DNA of 64,000 bases from Valencia hispanica (Eukaryota; Chordata; Actinopteri; Cyprinodontiformes; Valenciidae). The notes beneath the pieces are model-generated. The model had not been told where the DNA came from. It saw only the letters and a program-made list of their open reading frames with translations, and made no database searches. This document shows, piece by piece, positions 1 through 13,212 of the stretch. The stretch lies in assembly GCA_963556495.2 (NCBI GenBank), contig OY747701.1:34092501-34156500 (forward strand). The letters run 5' to 3'. The translations under genes were made by a program, and so were the position numbers. Position 1 is the first letter of the stretch. The number at the start of each line of letters is the position of its first letter.

Positions 1-179
1 AATCAAGTCATTCACTAACAAAGTCTTTGAGGAGAGAGATAGTAATTTGAATGTCCAAACAAGTGGTACAAGTACAATCCTGGTTAGTTTGGACGCTGAA
101 AAAGCAGTCGATAGCATTAGTTGGCTGTTCTTACATGGGGTATTAAAGAAATTTGGCTTCAGTGAAAAAGTAATCCAAT
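1..179 (+). repeat. L1-type LINE fragment, reverse transcriptase piece
   Basis: Translates to a piece of a LINE reverse transcriptase with the characteristic LVSLDAEKAVDSI stretch (RT block with the catalytic Asp), followed by a LKKFGF block. Positions 44-179 are identical to 3,535-3,670, where the same segment sits in a longer L1 fragment. Homology stops abruptly at 179. No intact ORF; a dead fragment. Confidence 0.75.
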
Positions 180-239
180 TATGTTTAATAAACCACATTT
201 AACAGTTTTATTTGTCTGTTTAGTCTAGAAAGAAGAGCT

Positions 240-1081
240 TCTCCATCCAAAGTGGGATGGATGCCATCTCTCTGGATCAGACCAGGTTTTCCTCAAAATG
301 CTTGCCAGTTATCAATGTAGCCCACATCGTTTGCAGGACACCACCTAGACAACCATTGATGGAATGACAGCATGCGGCTAAACATGTCGTCACTGGTCCG
401 ATCAGGCAGGGGACCAGAAAAGATTACCGGGTCTGACATTGTTTTGGCAAACTTACAGACCCAAGGAACACTAACTTTATTGACCTCCGATTGGCATAAC
501 CGGGTGTCATTACCACCTGCGTGAATAACAATCTTACTGTATTTACGCTTATCTTTAGCCAGCAGTTTCAGGTAGGATTTGATGTTGCCCGTTCTGGCCC
601 CTGGCAAGCGTTTGACTATGGTCAATGGTGTCTCTAATGCCACTGCTGATTTCCAGGGTCAGCTTCTCAGCGGGTGTGTCGCTGAGCGGGGAAAATCTGT
701 TAGAAACGTGGACGGGTTGGTGGTGACCTGTGGGCTGGGTTCTAGAACTATGCTTCCAATATACCGTCACCCAGCCGGCCTGAGGTCCCGGCTGCGCTGG
801 CTCAAACGGAGGACTGCTAGGGGGCTTTGTCCTTGTTGGCTCCGCGCTGGCTAATGGGCCTTGGCTAGCTGCTGGTTTTTCAACAGCATGGAGCCGGGCC
901 TCTAATTCTGATACCCTCGCCTCCAAAGCAACACTTTTTTTTACATTTATTACAGTTACCATTATAACTAAAGGAGACAGGGAAGTAACTAAACATCTGA
1001 CACAGAGAGCAAGAGAGAGGAGAAGATTTAGGCCAAAATTGAGAGGTAGAAGGAGAGAGAGTAGCCATAGCCGCTCCGTCA
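240..1081 (-). repeat. L2-type LINE ORF1 fragment (esterase-like), antisense
   Basis: The minus strand encodes remnants of the ORF1 protein of a fish L2/CR1-type LINE. Residues from about 643 down to 293 contain IVIHAGGNDTRL, which resembles the GxND block of SGNH-type esterase domains known in CR1/L2 ORF1 proteins. Upstream (1,068 to 880) another frame holds a Cys-rich stretch (CSLCQMF, CNKCKKKC), then a coiled-coil-like stretch (LEARVSELEARL). The pieces lie in different frames, so the copy is frameshifted and inactive. It abuts an oppositely oriented L2 reverse-transcriptase piece at about 1,082. Confidence 0.65.
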
Positions 1082-2700
1082 TGGGGCCCCTCTTATGTAA
1101 TATCTACATGCTCCCACTAGCCCAGATTATAGCAACCAATAAGATCATTATCACATTAACACTATCATAACTATGCAGATGATACTCAGCTCTACATTAT
1201 GATGTCACCAGGTGACTTTGAACCCATCCAAACCCTAAGTAAATGTATCGAGCAAATCAATGGATGGATGTGCCAAAACTTTCTCCAGCTGAACAGCAAT
1301 AAAACCGAAGTAATTACTTTTGGACCTAAAGAGGAACAATCAAGAGTCATCACAAGGGGTTGCGTTAACTGAATATATAAGCTGCTGAAGCGTTGGACCG
1401 CGACTGTGGCCAGTGCAGCTGGTTTAGATGCGCTCCAAAGAGCCCGATGCGTGCCAAATACCGGCATATGCTGCTGGCTTTCCTCCTGAAAACCCCAATA
1501 AGAAGTCATCTGTCTGAAGCAAAAATCTAAAACCTCATGACAAACCTCTGCAGCAATCCCACTATCTGATTATGCAAAAATGAATGAGCATTTCAATTCT
1601 ATGCGGAGCAGGAGAAATATGTGAGACTGGGTTAAGGCCACAGCAGGTATTTGTATTTTAAATGCAATTGATTGATTAAATTTTTATATGTTGTTCTCTC
1701 TAAAGTTTGTTTGGATTAAATATTATTTAAAATTAAACAAAGAATAAATACTATTGAATATGTATTAAAATACTATCATTTAAAAATTGTTGGGTAAAAA
1801 TAGATTATGACAGGATTTCTTTGACCTTGTCCGTCAAAATGACTGACAAAAAACATGTCTAGTGCGACCTCTGGTCAGCACACAGCTTCAGTTAATACAG
1901 CTAGAAATTACTGATCAGGCCCGAAATTTAGGTGTAGTAATGGACTCAGACCTGAACCTCCAGGGTCACATAAAGGCAATTACAAGGTCAGCCTTCTGTC
2001 ACCTGAAGAACATTTCTAGGATTAAACGACTGATGTGGCAACAGGACCTAGAAAAACTCATCCATGCATTTCTCTTTAGTCGGATTGATTACTGTAACAG
2101 CGTCCTCACAGGTCTGCCTAAAAAGTCAATTAGACAGCTGCAGCTGATCTAGAACGCTGCTGCTCGTGTCTTCACTAGAACCAGGAAAGTAGCGCACATC
2201 ACCCCAGTTCTAAAGTCCATACACTGGCTCACTGTAGCTCAGAGAATAGATTTCAAAATACTTTTACTAGTTTATAAATCATGTAATGGCTTAGCACCAA
2301 AGTATGTTGAAAATCTACTGTTGCTATACCAACCCACCAGACCACTCAGGTCCTCTAATTCCAGTCTACTTAACATTCCTAGAATCAGAAACAAACATGG
2401 AGAAGCAGCTTTCAGCTTCTATGCTCCTCTAATCTGGAACAAACTTCGAGAAAACTGCAAAGCTGCTAAAACACTGAGTTCTTTTAAATCACAACTAAAA
2501 AATATATGTTTAGAGCTGCCTTTAAGTAATGTTTTCATATGTTTTGTGTGTGCTTTTTGCTTTATTGCTGTTTTTACTGTATGTGCTTTGTCTGTGTTTT
2601 ATTGCTATTTTTATTTGACCTCTTAATCATGTAAAGCACCTTGAATTATCTTGTTGTTGAAAGTGTGCTATACTAATAAAATTGCTTTGCCTTGCCTAAT
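1082..2700 (+). repeat. L2-type LINE, 3' part of ORF2 and 3' tail
   Basis: Closely matches the second L2 copy at 18,090-19,400. Recognisable pieces are the YADD-like region (about 1,165-1,350) and, after an insertion at 1,355-1,874, the C-terminal ORF2 region with [30 protein letters not shown], and the block ending in FKSQLK. Frames are broken by a stop in the LQLI*NAAARV region (around 2,151). The 3' end carries the L2-like tail with AATAAA followed by short TTGCC repeats at about 2,686-2,698. Inactive. Confidence 0.8.
1355..1874. mobile_element. Small non-autonomous hAT-like insertion in the L2 copy
   Basis: Comparison with the uninterrupted L2 copy at 18,560-18,600 shows about 520 extra bases here. 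The flanks TCATCACA (1,347-1,354) and TCAGCACA (1,875-1,882) match at 7 of 8 positions, as an 8-bp target duplication would. The ends AGGGGTTGCG and GCGACCTCTGG are weak inverted repeats. No coding sequence. The exact ends are uncertain by a few bases. Confidence 0.5.
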
Positions 2701-3029
2701 TTATACCCACTGCCTTGTCACGTACATAAAATTCGGTGGGCCCCGTCAATGAAACCAGTGGTGAGTTTTAGATGATCTAAATGACTTCTGCCCAAATTGC
2801 AAATCTTAAAAGACCCAGGCACAAGTTTTGAGACTAACCCAATCATATTATAAGTAGAAATGGACAATCAACACAAATTTATTTTAACTTTGAGTTATAT
2901 AATCTTTTCATTTAAATAGCAAGGTTATGCAGGGATGCCATTTTATTAATGTTTTCCCTTATTTTAACTTGAATTTTTATTATTTTATCTGCTGGAGTGA
3001 GGGGTCAAAATAAGTAAGATCATAACTAA
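2701..3029. other. No recognised feature between LINE fragments
   Basis: AT-rich sequence between the L2 tail and the L1 fragment. I see no ORF, RNA gene or repeat in it that I can name. Confidence 0.5.
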
Positions 3030-4435
3030 AGACTTCACAAAATATCTGCTATCGGATGACGTTGGACTGCTAGGATGTGTGAAATTGTGTGTTTCACCTC
3101 TAGGGAGAGGCCCTCCTCGATGTGGATTCCCCCTCTGCCTACCAAAGGGGACTCAGGGTGGCTAAAAATCACCCTAACTTGGGAGCGACCTATTTTTTTT
3201 CTCTCGTTAACTCCTGTCCAGATGTTCAGGACTGTTATTTTAAGTTGTCTGATGAGTAAAGAAGGTAACTTGGGACTGGATTTCCTAAATGCCGTATGAT
3301 AATATAAAGCTGATGTCACTTAATGTAAATGGGATGAATAACCCAGTTAAGAGGAGGATGGTCCTGGCTAAGATGAAAAAAAGAAAAGGCTCAATTTTTT
3401 TTTTTTACAAGAAACTTACCTGCCTCAACTAGAATATGAAAAGCTAAAACGTTTTGGTTTTAGGAACACATTTTACAGTAGCTATGAGCCCAGCCAGAAG
3501 AAGGGAGTGCCAATAGTTATCACAAATGCATTTGAATTTGAATGTCCAAACAAGTGGTACAAGTACAATCCTGGTTAGTTTGGACGCTGAAAAAGCAGTC
3601 GATAGCATTAGTTGGCTGTTCTTACATGGGGTATTAAAGAAATTTGGCTTCAGTGAAAAAGTAATCCAATGTATTAAAACTATTTATCAAGATCCCACAG
3701 CTAAGATCAGATCAGAATAAATGGAAGTCTGTCCAATACAATTCAGTTGGAGACAGGAAGACAGGGCTGTTGTCTCTTATCCACTCTCTTTGCTCTGTAT
3801 GTTGAACGTTTACTTCAGGTGATAAGGTAGAGCAAGGAGTTGCAAGGTGTTACTATGCGGGGGACTAAACATATCATTGGCCTTTTTGCAGATGATATCA
3901 TTATTTTTATAGAAAAACCGCATGTGTGTTTACCATACCTAATGTCTATTTTGGAGAGATTTGAATACTACTCAGGGTGTAACTTCAATATATCAAAAAT
4001 ACAAATACTTGCATTAAACTATTCTCCATCCTGACAAATAAGAGAAGTGTTTAATTTGAAGTGGAATTCTAAAACAATTAGGTATCTAGGCGTAACTGAG
4101 TAAAACACTTTCTGACATGTTTGAAAATAATTATAGTGAAATTGAAAAAAGCATTCAAAAAGACGTTGAAAGGTGGTGTACCCTTCCATTAGACTTCAGT
4201 GCTAGAATACAGATGCTGAAAATGAATATACTACCTAAACTGCTATATTTATTCCAAGCTCTCTCAATTATAATCCCCCATCACAAATTTATAACCTGGG
4301 ATAGGATGATTTGTGTTGATACAGTCAAATCTAGTACAAACATAAATCAAGTTGAAATATTTGTTAAGTATGCACTCCTTAGAGTCACCCAGAGTCAAAA
4401 CTTTTCAGCATTAGATAAATAAAACCACCAGATCC
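3030..4435 (+). repeat. L1-type LINE with internal deletions
   Basis: In order on the plus strand: the start of an APE-type endonuclease domain (about 3,312, LNVNGMNNPVKR, then a LQETYL-like block), an abrupt jump at about 3,535 to the RT domain (SLDAEKAVDSI), the RT active site LFADDIIIF (about 3,875-3,905), and a later RT block (LPKLLYLFQAL, about 4,230-4,260). Stops and frame shifts interrupt it. The endonuclease-to-RT junction removes most of ORF2. A truncated, non-functional copy. Confidence 0.8.
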
Positions 4436-6986
4436 CAAAATTATTAAGCTTTTTCATAAAATATACTATAATTCTAGAATTTTAACAAAAACCTTCAAAA
4501 TAGTTCCCAAACACACAGAAAGTGCCTAAGACTTTCAATTATACATCATAATCTGCCCAAATGATTTTTATTTATTGTTTTGATTCTCTTTCACCAAGTC
4601 TGACTGATGCTTCACATCTGCACTGCATACTTTTTTGAATCCTTCAGAATTAATGGCTGAAGAATGAAGTTGAGGTTAGTAGGTACAGGTAGGAAATCAA
4701 AATCTCTTTTTCTCAGAAATGAGAATGAAGTTAATCTGGAGAAAATATTCCACAATGGAAACATAAATACTGGAGCTCCTCTAAAAAGGAGGACGTTGAA
4801 AAGAGAGGAGCTAGTGGTAAGCTTTTTTTGCTATTTCTTTTTTTCTCTGTTTACTACACTGGAGTTGTATTACAAAAGTGACTAACACTGTCTTTGCCAG
4901 TATTTTCTTTGGTTTTCTCCTTAGTGTCCATCACAGCTATGGAATCACTGATAAAAATCCAGCTAAAATAAACCAGCTTGCAACAACTGTACAGTTGTTG
5001 TTAAAAAGAATTACACATTCGTCTTATAACTGTAATACATCACATGTAGCCCAGTGGCTCCAGTCTTGCTGTAGTACTAGTTTAGCTCTTACACAAACCT
5101 TTTGAGCGCAGAGCTTTTGAAACAGAAAATAACACTGGCACTCAGGCTTTGTTTACTTCATCTGAACTTTCCGCTTCTCTCACTGTTCCACTTGGAACAA
5201 AGTGCCGACAAAGTCTTGTGCTACTTATTGGACTCATGTGTTCGCCATGCAGGGCAGAAAAGGCACAAAAGAAGCAGCCATCCATTACTGGCGTGTGATT
5301 TTGTGTCAGCTTCACCGTTTGATGACAGAACCCCAAACTAGGCTATGAGTGAGGCCTTTGTTATAACATCTATAACGAGGTTCTCCATCTTTAGACTTTG
5401 TCTCTGACAGCTGGTTTATGTAACAGTTCAGCATTTTATGAACTTATCTGACAAATACTACGCTAATGAGGCGGCATTGAGCAAGAGAGCTATTTCCAAC
5501 TTCAAGGAATCATGTAAAGCATTCAGTGGAAAAGTTTAGCTGGTAGTTTATTTTGTAAAACAAACATTTTTAGAGACTGGAGATTTACTGCCCATGTTTG
5601 AGTGTTTCTGTATGGTCAGTAAAACTAATCTAGTCCACTGTATTAAGCTTATGGCATTTTAGTGTAGATGGCTTAATCTCTTCATGATTGTATTTCAGGA
5701 TAATGTGGACTTAAAGTATATACAGTGCAACATATATTACAAGAGAGCAATGCCTCCAATATTTGGTGGTCAAATCAACTGATGTTCTGGGATATCGTGG
5801 AGAAATCTTCATTTCCAAATTAAAGACAGTGCCACAAAAACTGTTTTGACCACATTCATATTTGTTTAACTTCACCGACTCCACCAACCGTTCTCTCAGT
5901 TTAAAACTCAGTTTTAAAATTTGTTTAGGATATTTTTTATTTTAAGCTATGGACAACATTTTCAACAACCGGATTGTATTTGACAAATCATAGACAACAT
6001 AGTGGCAGATGTCTGCTCTTAGTGTAGATTAGAACAGAACAGTTAAGCTGATGTTTGTTAGGACATTGCTCTTTATGTGGAGAGGCAAACACTTGATTTA
6101 GATGACTTTGACCAAGTTGGTAAATCTCACAGTGATGGGGACATTGCAATGAAAGAACAGAAAGAAGAATGAGAGCAATAGCAATATTCACAAATATTAT
6201 TATAATTAAACTGTTAATAGCTTTTAACGTTTTTTCTAAAGCTGAACATTTATTTGCCAACTTACTAACTTGAAATATGGCCATTATCTTTCAAATATTT
6301 GGTTGTGTTAGGAATGTGATCAAGAAAGAATGTGTGCCAAAACATTTCTGTTAACCTCTGTGGAGTTTAATGTTATGGTGGATTGCATGGGTTGTAGTCT
6401 CATGTTACTTTTTTACATCATTACAAGTTCAAATAGGACATGGACAAGAGAAAGTCTTCTAAGATGGCTGTTTTATACCGTAATATAAGGTTTTGATTAA
6501 ATAAATCTGCAAGCACTCATCTTGTGGACTTTGAAGCTGCTTTTCCAAGAAGCAAAGTGCGTCACAAGGACGAAAGAAAAACTTTCTGTGGGACCTTGTC
6601 TTCAGCTGCTATATGACGCATATAGATTTACATTGCCAGTGAGTGTTTTTCTTAACCCCTTGGCTAAATACACACCATCAGCAAAGATTGCTCTTCCTTT
6701 TTTCTGATCAAGCAGCATATGCTTTCCCTCCTGGGGTTTCTTTGTTATAAGCTCGGAATCAAACTAATTCCCAAAGGAGAACCCAGCCAGTGATATGCTG
6801 TAAGTGCTCAAAGACCGGCAAAAAATGCAGACTATCAGTCAGATTTAAAACATCAATGGGGATGTATTGCTTTAGGGTGCATCATTACAAAAATGTCCAT
6901 AAATGTTCTGACTTATTCAGAGCATAATTGTCTCATTTCATTATCGGTTAAATGGCTTTGCAGAATTTTTAAGCTCTTAAAGCTGT
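4436..6986. other. Intergenic, no gene recognised
   Basis: About 2.5 kb of AT-rich sequence with only short ORFs (75-100 codons) lacking domain features or splice context. No RNA gene, and no transposon ends that I could pair. Confidence 0.5.
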
Positions 6987-7245
<259 letters not shown>

Positions 7246-7320
7246 TTTATTAATCCCATAAGGGAAATTTCCTTGTTACAGCAGCAGCCCTCAAGACACA
7301 ATTAAAGAGCACACAAAAAA
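7246..7320 (-). repeat. LINE/SINE 3' tail, antisense
   Basis: Minus-strand sequence ending GGGATTAATAAAGT joined to the microsatellite is the 3' terminus common to several fish retroposons. The copy is strongly 5' truncated. A related tail appears at about 32,876-33,075. Confidence 0.6.
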
Positions 7321-7705
7321 CAGTGTAAATAAGTAAACTCAATATACAGACATGTAGGACCAAAACGCGATGATTAAGAAGAAATAGCAGCATATACAAC
7401 AAAGTACCATCTTTATTAAAAATCATAAAAATTAAAAAAGGCAGATTTCTTTTCTTGTCTCGTCTTATGTGAATAATACAGTGATCAATGTTGTAACTAT
7501 TGTACAAGCAATACAGATTTCCACCAAACACTGGTCACCCATGGACGTCTTTTTGTGGTTATGTAAGATCAGAAACCGGTCTCTTCACCTTTTCCCTTTT
7601 TAACTAAACATACATTTTGTTTACACAGAAGGGAAAACTGTTGTCTCAGCAACTTTTTTCAATAGGGAATTTTGTTCAGAAGAGCTAGAGAGGCCAAAAA
7701 GCACA
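7321..7705. other. No recognised feature
   Basis: Short AT-rich spacer between the retroposon tail and a Tc1-like remnant; nothing identified. Confidence 0.4.
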
Positions 7706-8525
7706 ATATCAGCTACTTTATGAGGTACTTGTGTCAAGTGGCTTAACTTAATCAGAGACTCATTCAATCACATTGCAGAATCTTAGTGCATTTAGGCATC
7801 TATATATGATGTGCATGACTTGCTGAAGTTCAAACTGGAGGAACAAAGAGGATTTAGGTAACTTGGGAGGTGACCTGTGTAAAGCACTTTGTGGTCCTTT
7901 GGCTGGAAAAGCGCTATACAAATGCAGGCTATTTACCTGGTTGCTGGTGACTGATTGTTTGGTCTGGGTATTTCAGAGGCTGATCTATTGTGATTTCTAT
8001 GCAAGCAAACCACCTCTCACACAGACTAACCAACTGAACAATAACATTTGGGAAAAATGCTGCCTGTTACGATGAGTCCCAATTTCAGCTGCAATATTCA
8101 AATGGTAGAATGAGAATCTGGAGTAGACAATAGAAAAGAATGGGTTCATACTGCCTATCAACAGTCCAGGCTGGTGGTAGTATAATATTGTGGTGGTGTG
8201 TGCAATATATTTTGGCACACTTTGGAACGCTCAGCACTAACTATGCATAGCTTAAACACAGCCGTATTATTTATGTCACCAGATCTCAATCCTATCAAGT
8301 GCTTTTAGGATGTGATGAAAAGAAAATTATACATCATGGATGTGCAGCCAAATAATCTGCACCAACTAGGTGATGCTATCATGTCAATATAGACCAGATT
8401 CTCTCAGGAATGTTTTAAACACCTTGTTGAATCAATGCTTAAAATAATAAATGTGGTTCTGAGGGCAAAAGCGGGTCTAAACCCTTACTAGCAAGGTGTA
8501 CCTAGCAAAGTGGCCAGTGAGTGCA
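7706..8525 (+). mobile_element. Degenerate Tc1-like transposon
   Basis: The left end (about 7,708-7,730, CAGCTACTTTATGAGGTAC) and right end (about 8,500-8,525, GTACCTAGCAAAGTGGCCAG on the minus-complementary sense) form decayed inverted repeats. The body translates, with several stops, to transposase remnants: DESQFQLQYSNGRMRIWSRQ, then a GGSIILW block, and near the end a run resembling the SPDLNPI region. A retroposon tail (7,866-7,940) lies inside it. Confidence 0.6.
7866..7940 (+). repeat. Retroposon 3' end (SINE/L2-like tail)
   Basis: The segment TAAAGCACTTTGTGGTCC followed by AAAGCGCTATACAAATGCAGG matches the 3' end shared by fish L2-related LINEs and their SINE partners. No promoter part is visible, so it is a 5'-truncated copy within the Tc1-like remnant. 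Confidence 0.5.
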
Positions 8526-11500
8526 GCCGAAAAGAGAAAAAACTTTGCCTGGGTGGAATTGGTTGGCAAATAATTTGTCAAGAAACTATCCCTGGCATGA
8601 AAATAAAAGTGAACTATGCTGTAAATGTTCTCTTCAGATAAACAGTTTTGTGAAAACCTCATATCTTTCAGTTTTTTATCTTTACATTTTACAGCATTCA
8701 TTTGATTAACAAGCAGTCCAAAACACTGATCTGGTAGTAACATAAGCCACATTTCTGCTTTATTTGTCCTGGACCATGATGCATTTCAGTCAAAAAAAAA
8801 GGCCTTATATATGTAAACCCTTACCTGTCCTTCCTAAAACATTGTGCTGTTCTATTATTTTAAAAACTTTTCATCACTTTCCTATTGTTTGAATGCTACT
8901 TCTTATGTCTAACGAGTAATCAAGATCCTGGCCGTAGATCTTGTTTTCAAACTAAATAAAAACACCACATGGCTCTTCCGCAATAACAATGGAAAACTCC
9001 ACATCAAAGCTCAGCAGAAGAGTATTTAGACTTGATTTATTTAGACTTCATGTAACCCAATTTTAGCCACAAAAACAGTTTGAGTTGAAAATGAAGTTAT
9101 TGTGAAACTCAGCAAGATTACATGACTATAAATCCCCCATTTATTCTCTGTCATATTTGATTGGAACTTTATTTTCTGCTAAACTGGGTCAAATATGCCT
9201 GAAGACCATAAATCTGTTTTTTGAATGGCCTAAGACCTATTAAAACTGATCAGATAATAATAAAATGCAGAGCAGGATTTTTCTCAGCCATATTTAAATG
9301 ACACAAAATCAAAAACACAGAAATGGTATGATATTAAAATCTAGCTTTAGCCTAACAAACTTATTTCTGTTTGGAAGTTGTTGCTGTGATTCAAATGTTT
9401 CATAGTTAACGCATTATTCCTGTTATCGGCGGTACCTATGTGAGATGGTTTGCTCAGTAGATGACAAAATCAGGATTAATAAGTCTGAGATTGTAGAAAG
9501 TTCAGGAAGCACTAGTCAGTATTTTCAGAGATGTACTGGTATCTGCCCCAAAAATGTCAAGTCCTACATTCTGTGGAGGATCTTTGAAATCTTACACATT
9601 GCCTAGCTTACCCATTGTCAACACAAGATCTTAGCTAAAACTATTGTGGGTTGAAATGTTTGCTGCAAACTTTAAGATCATCAAAACAATACCATGACCA
9701 TTAGCATGCTATGATTTCAGCTAAAGATGGTTTAATAGTGCTAAACAAAGTAAAAAGTCTACAATTTGCTTCTATCAAAAATAAATAACAAAAGGTCAAT
9801 CAAAATATTTAAAGTCAATCAAAGTAGTAAAATTGGGTTCCACTGCAGGATGAGGATGTCCTAGCATAAGTGCAGTTATTCTTGCTTTAAACTCATTCTG
9901 TAGCTGAAGGGAGTGGCTGGTTTACCTGTTCCATTTTAATCAATATTTGGGTGGTTTTCTACTCTAGATCACTCCAGCCAGTCAATTAATCATGGATTAC
10001 GTTTGAAAACCTTTCCTCAGTTTCTATAGTAGGAACAAAAATACACTTAAATAGGACATCATTTTACATATAATTACAGGCATTCAGAAAAACTTCTTTG
10101 AGCAAAACACTCCAGGATCAAAATATTATTCATGTTTTCTGAACATTCAGGTATCATATCAGGTATATTACAGGTTGTTTTGTCCAACCGAGTCCAGCAG
10201 AGGTTTTTTGAAGGTAGTTAGACACAGTTAAAAGTGTGTGAAAGTCCGATTTGAGGTGTTTATGAAGACATTCTAGAGGACTATTTTAAATCGCTTTATT
10301 GGAAATGTCAAAGATCAGACCAACCTAATTATTTCTAAGTGATGTCTCGTTATTTCATATACAAATGTATGTTGATATATAAGACAAAGAATAATGTCTA
10401 AATATGTATTAAATTTTAACGGTCAACTGTACAGCTGTGCTGTTTCATAACTTTACATTTCTTGAATATTCATATTATTTTGTAATGTGTGTATTCAGAA
10501 ATAAGGGTTTTTGGGCAAAGGCAACCAAAAGGCACTAAAGGCCCTTTAATAAAGTTGAAACAGAAAAAACAATAACCAAACAGTATTGTTTAAACAGATT
10601 ATGCAAATAAAGCACATACTTCTGAACAGATAGATATTTCCTGCTGTTTCCCTATAAGTTTAATATTTTCCTGCTGTTGCCATGACTAAAATATTTTGTT
10701 ATGAAAAGCACGTTTTGAGACATGAGGATCCTAAAATTGGAAAAAGCTTCGGATTTTTCATCAAAGCCATTTGGGGGTTTACACAGGGAATACAAATCTT
10801 TATTTTCTTTGACAATGGGAGTAAAACAGTCATTCCACCGCTGTTTATCAGCAACATGTCCAGGGTCCTGTCCAACCAAGGCTTAACTGAAACTGAACAT
10901 CTGCCTCTGTCAAAAGCCCTGGAGTGTGAGGGGTTTTTAGAGCCCAATACAACTCGTTCTCAGTCAACTGTAAATGAAACAACAGCATGTACTGTATATG
11001 GTGATTTTATTGTCTCAAGCAGTTCTCTGATGAATGTGAACTTTTTGACATGTGAACCTGAAAACAACAAAGATCTTACCTTGATCCAGATTTGTTTTCC
11101 GCCTGCTGGCAGATATTAAATGTGGTTTTTGAAAAGTGATCGTTACAGCTTGTTGATCCTCTTGGACCTGTGTGTGCCCACAAGAACCAGAGCCATGACA
11201 CGAATGTGGTCAATGATACCCCTCCAAAGACAACAATCGAATTCTGGGTGGCCTTCCTCTCAATGTCATTCAAAAATCATGTTGCAAAGAAATTGGCCAA
11301 ATACTCTGTTTAAAGTACATTTAATACACGTATGAATGAAATGCACCAGTCTTTGCTGAGGATAACTAAAGTTTTAAAGTACCATGCAAGTGCAAATTAC
11401 ACCTTCAGTATGGTAACACAAATATATGACTCAGAGATTGCATTTTTTTTTTTAGTTTTCAGTAACTTCTGAATCTGATATATATGAGGGGGAAAAAAAC

Positions 11501-11589
11501 ACGTAAACATTATTCTCTATGTAGTTCTGGAAATATAAGGGGAAAAAGACAATATTTCAACTTGTCCTTAATAAAAACACACTACTCCA
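8526..11589. other. Intergenic, no gene recognised
   Basis: AT-rich sequence downstream of crispld2. The longest open frame (10,682-11,119, plus strand) has no recognisable domain or homologue that I know and no supporting context. No paired transposon ends seen. Confidence 0.45.
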
Positions 11590-13160
11590 TTTGCATTTGT
11601 GAAACATACTTTATTGTGCAAAAAAGTTTAGGACATACACCACATCTGTTGAAAAATTCAGCACAGACACCTAAAACAAATATACATTTTTTTATCATAT
11701 TCTAGAGTGAAGATTTAAAAACAAAGATCCTATTATTTACAGTTGAACCTATTTTACAAAACTTATAAAAACAAAAATACCACCAAGAAATACTGCTGAG
11801 CAAAGCAATAGGACTGAGGTAGAATAAAGAGATAGAAAGACATATTACACAAGGCTGCAGTTTTTCCAGATTATCACTCTGACTATAAATATAATTGTTT
11901 TTAATCTTTAGAAATAATAAAAACCAGAAGGAGCAACAAAGCTTAAAGGTGCTTTAACATGTCTACTGTGCTTAAGACCATACCTGAACACAAAAGGGCT
12001 ACAAAACAGGATTTATTTGTTTTATCAATAATTCGTACAAAGAAGCATATTGTCTAGAATAAAACAATGATGCAAATCAATATAATGACAAACATAGGTG
12101 TCTTCTCTAATTGTGCTGCACAGCCTCAGTTGTTCCAAAGTGCACAAACTGCAGTTCAATGTTGCAAACTTTTACACGTACTTGCACCACTAAATAGAAA
12201 CATCTCTGTACCTGAACAATGCAACACATTCAATTGTCATAGGTGGGGGCAGGGACAACATTGCATTCTCATATATACAACAGGCCCAACATGACATCAA
12301 GAAATACTCAGAGAAATAAGCAAGCCCTAAGCAATACTGAAATATTGGAGTTCGTTTTTTAAAATATGTATCTGGTACTTGATATATTCCCACTACCTCA
12401 TGGTTCAGAAGCTCTCCTTTCCTGTGACTGGTTCCCACACACTGCCTTAACTTTTAAATGCAGCTGTGACTCGACAGTAAGGTTCAGGAATTGTGGGTCA
12501 AGAGCCTATCTCGAGTAACAGGGTGCAGCTTGGGGCTTTAAAATTCTAATAAATTATTTCATCTAATTTGTAAACCACACGAAGAAAAAGTGTTGTTGGT
12601 CAAAAATCTATGTGACTGTTATTTGTAGGTCAAAAACTAAAATTTTTGGTTCCTTATGGCCTAAATATTCAAAAGTAGAAAGGCAATGATAACCTAATCC
12701 CTATAAATGTACCTCTAAAAACATAAACACATTTATATTTTGTAACAACTGTTAAAAACAAACGTATGCATTCTGTACAGGATTAAATACAGTGTGATCA
12801 TGATACATTCTTGTTTATGAAAACCAACTAATATCTTTAGTATTAACATTTTGTAAACATAATTATTTCTGTGTAACTACAATATTTTCAGCACCAGCTG
12901 TTCAATTCATGATAATGTCTATAAAATCTTATGTATTCACAGATTATGTATGCCTATAAATATACCACCATCAAAATACTATATGCCCAGATGATAGTGA
13001 AGCATTTTTACTGGTGATTACAGTGATACATGGTGAGACAAATGGCCTTTATGTATCTTAGGACTTCACTGCACAAGAGTCATGGTATCCAACCAGTGGG
13101 CACTTTCTGCTTTTCCAGACCAGCTGAGAAAACTCTGTTGGTCCTCAGACTTCAGAGGTG
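11590..13160 (-). other. crispld2: Probable crispld2 3' untranslated region
   Basis: Follows the crispld2 stop codon without a splice signal. The stretch is AT-rich and free of recognisable transposons, unlike the introns. An AATAAA on the minus strand (11,610-11,615) is a reasonable cleavage signal. The extent is inferred and the true end may be nearer the stop. Confidence 0.4.
11610..11615 (-). promoter_or_regulatory. Candidate crispld2 poly(A) signal
   Basis: Minus-strand AATAAA in the context ACAATAAAGTATG about 1.55 kb past the crispld2 stop. Other weaker candidates exist, so this is a guess at the distal site. Confidence 0.3.
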
Positions 13161-13212
13161 TCACACCTTCACGGCAAAGAGTCTAAAGGAGGCTCCGTCT
13201 GTGTTGCTTTTG
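13161..13212 (-). CDS. crispld2: crispld2 terminal coding exon
   Basis: Acceptor ATTTTCAG ends at 13,213. The exon completes a Ser codon and encodes [16 protein letters not shown] then TGA at 13,163-13,161. This matches the short conserved FRxFAV tail of the family. Confidence 0.88.

Noticed and set aside
10682..11119. A 145-codon open frame on the plus strand
   Set aside because: No recognisable domain, no splice or promoter context, mixed composition like the flanks; likely chance.
11076..11273. Minus-strand frame with a hydrophobic stretch, considered as an exon of a neighbouring membrane-protein gene
   Set aside because: No consistent splice partners, and not similar to the neighbours expected from human synteny.
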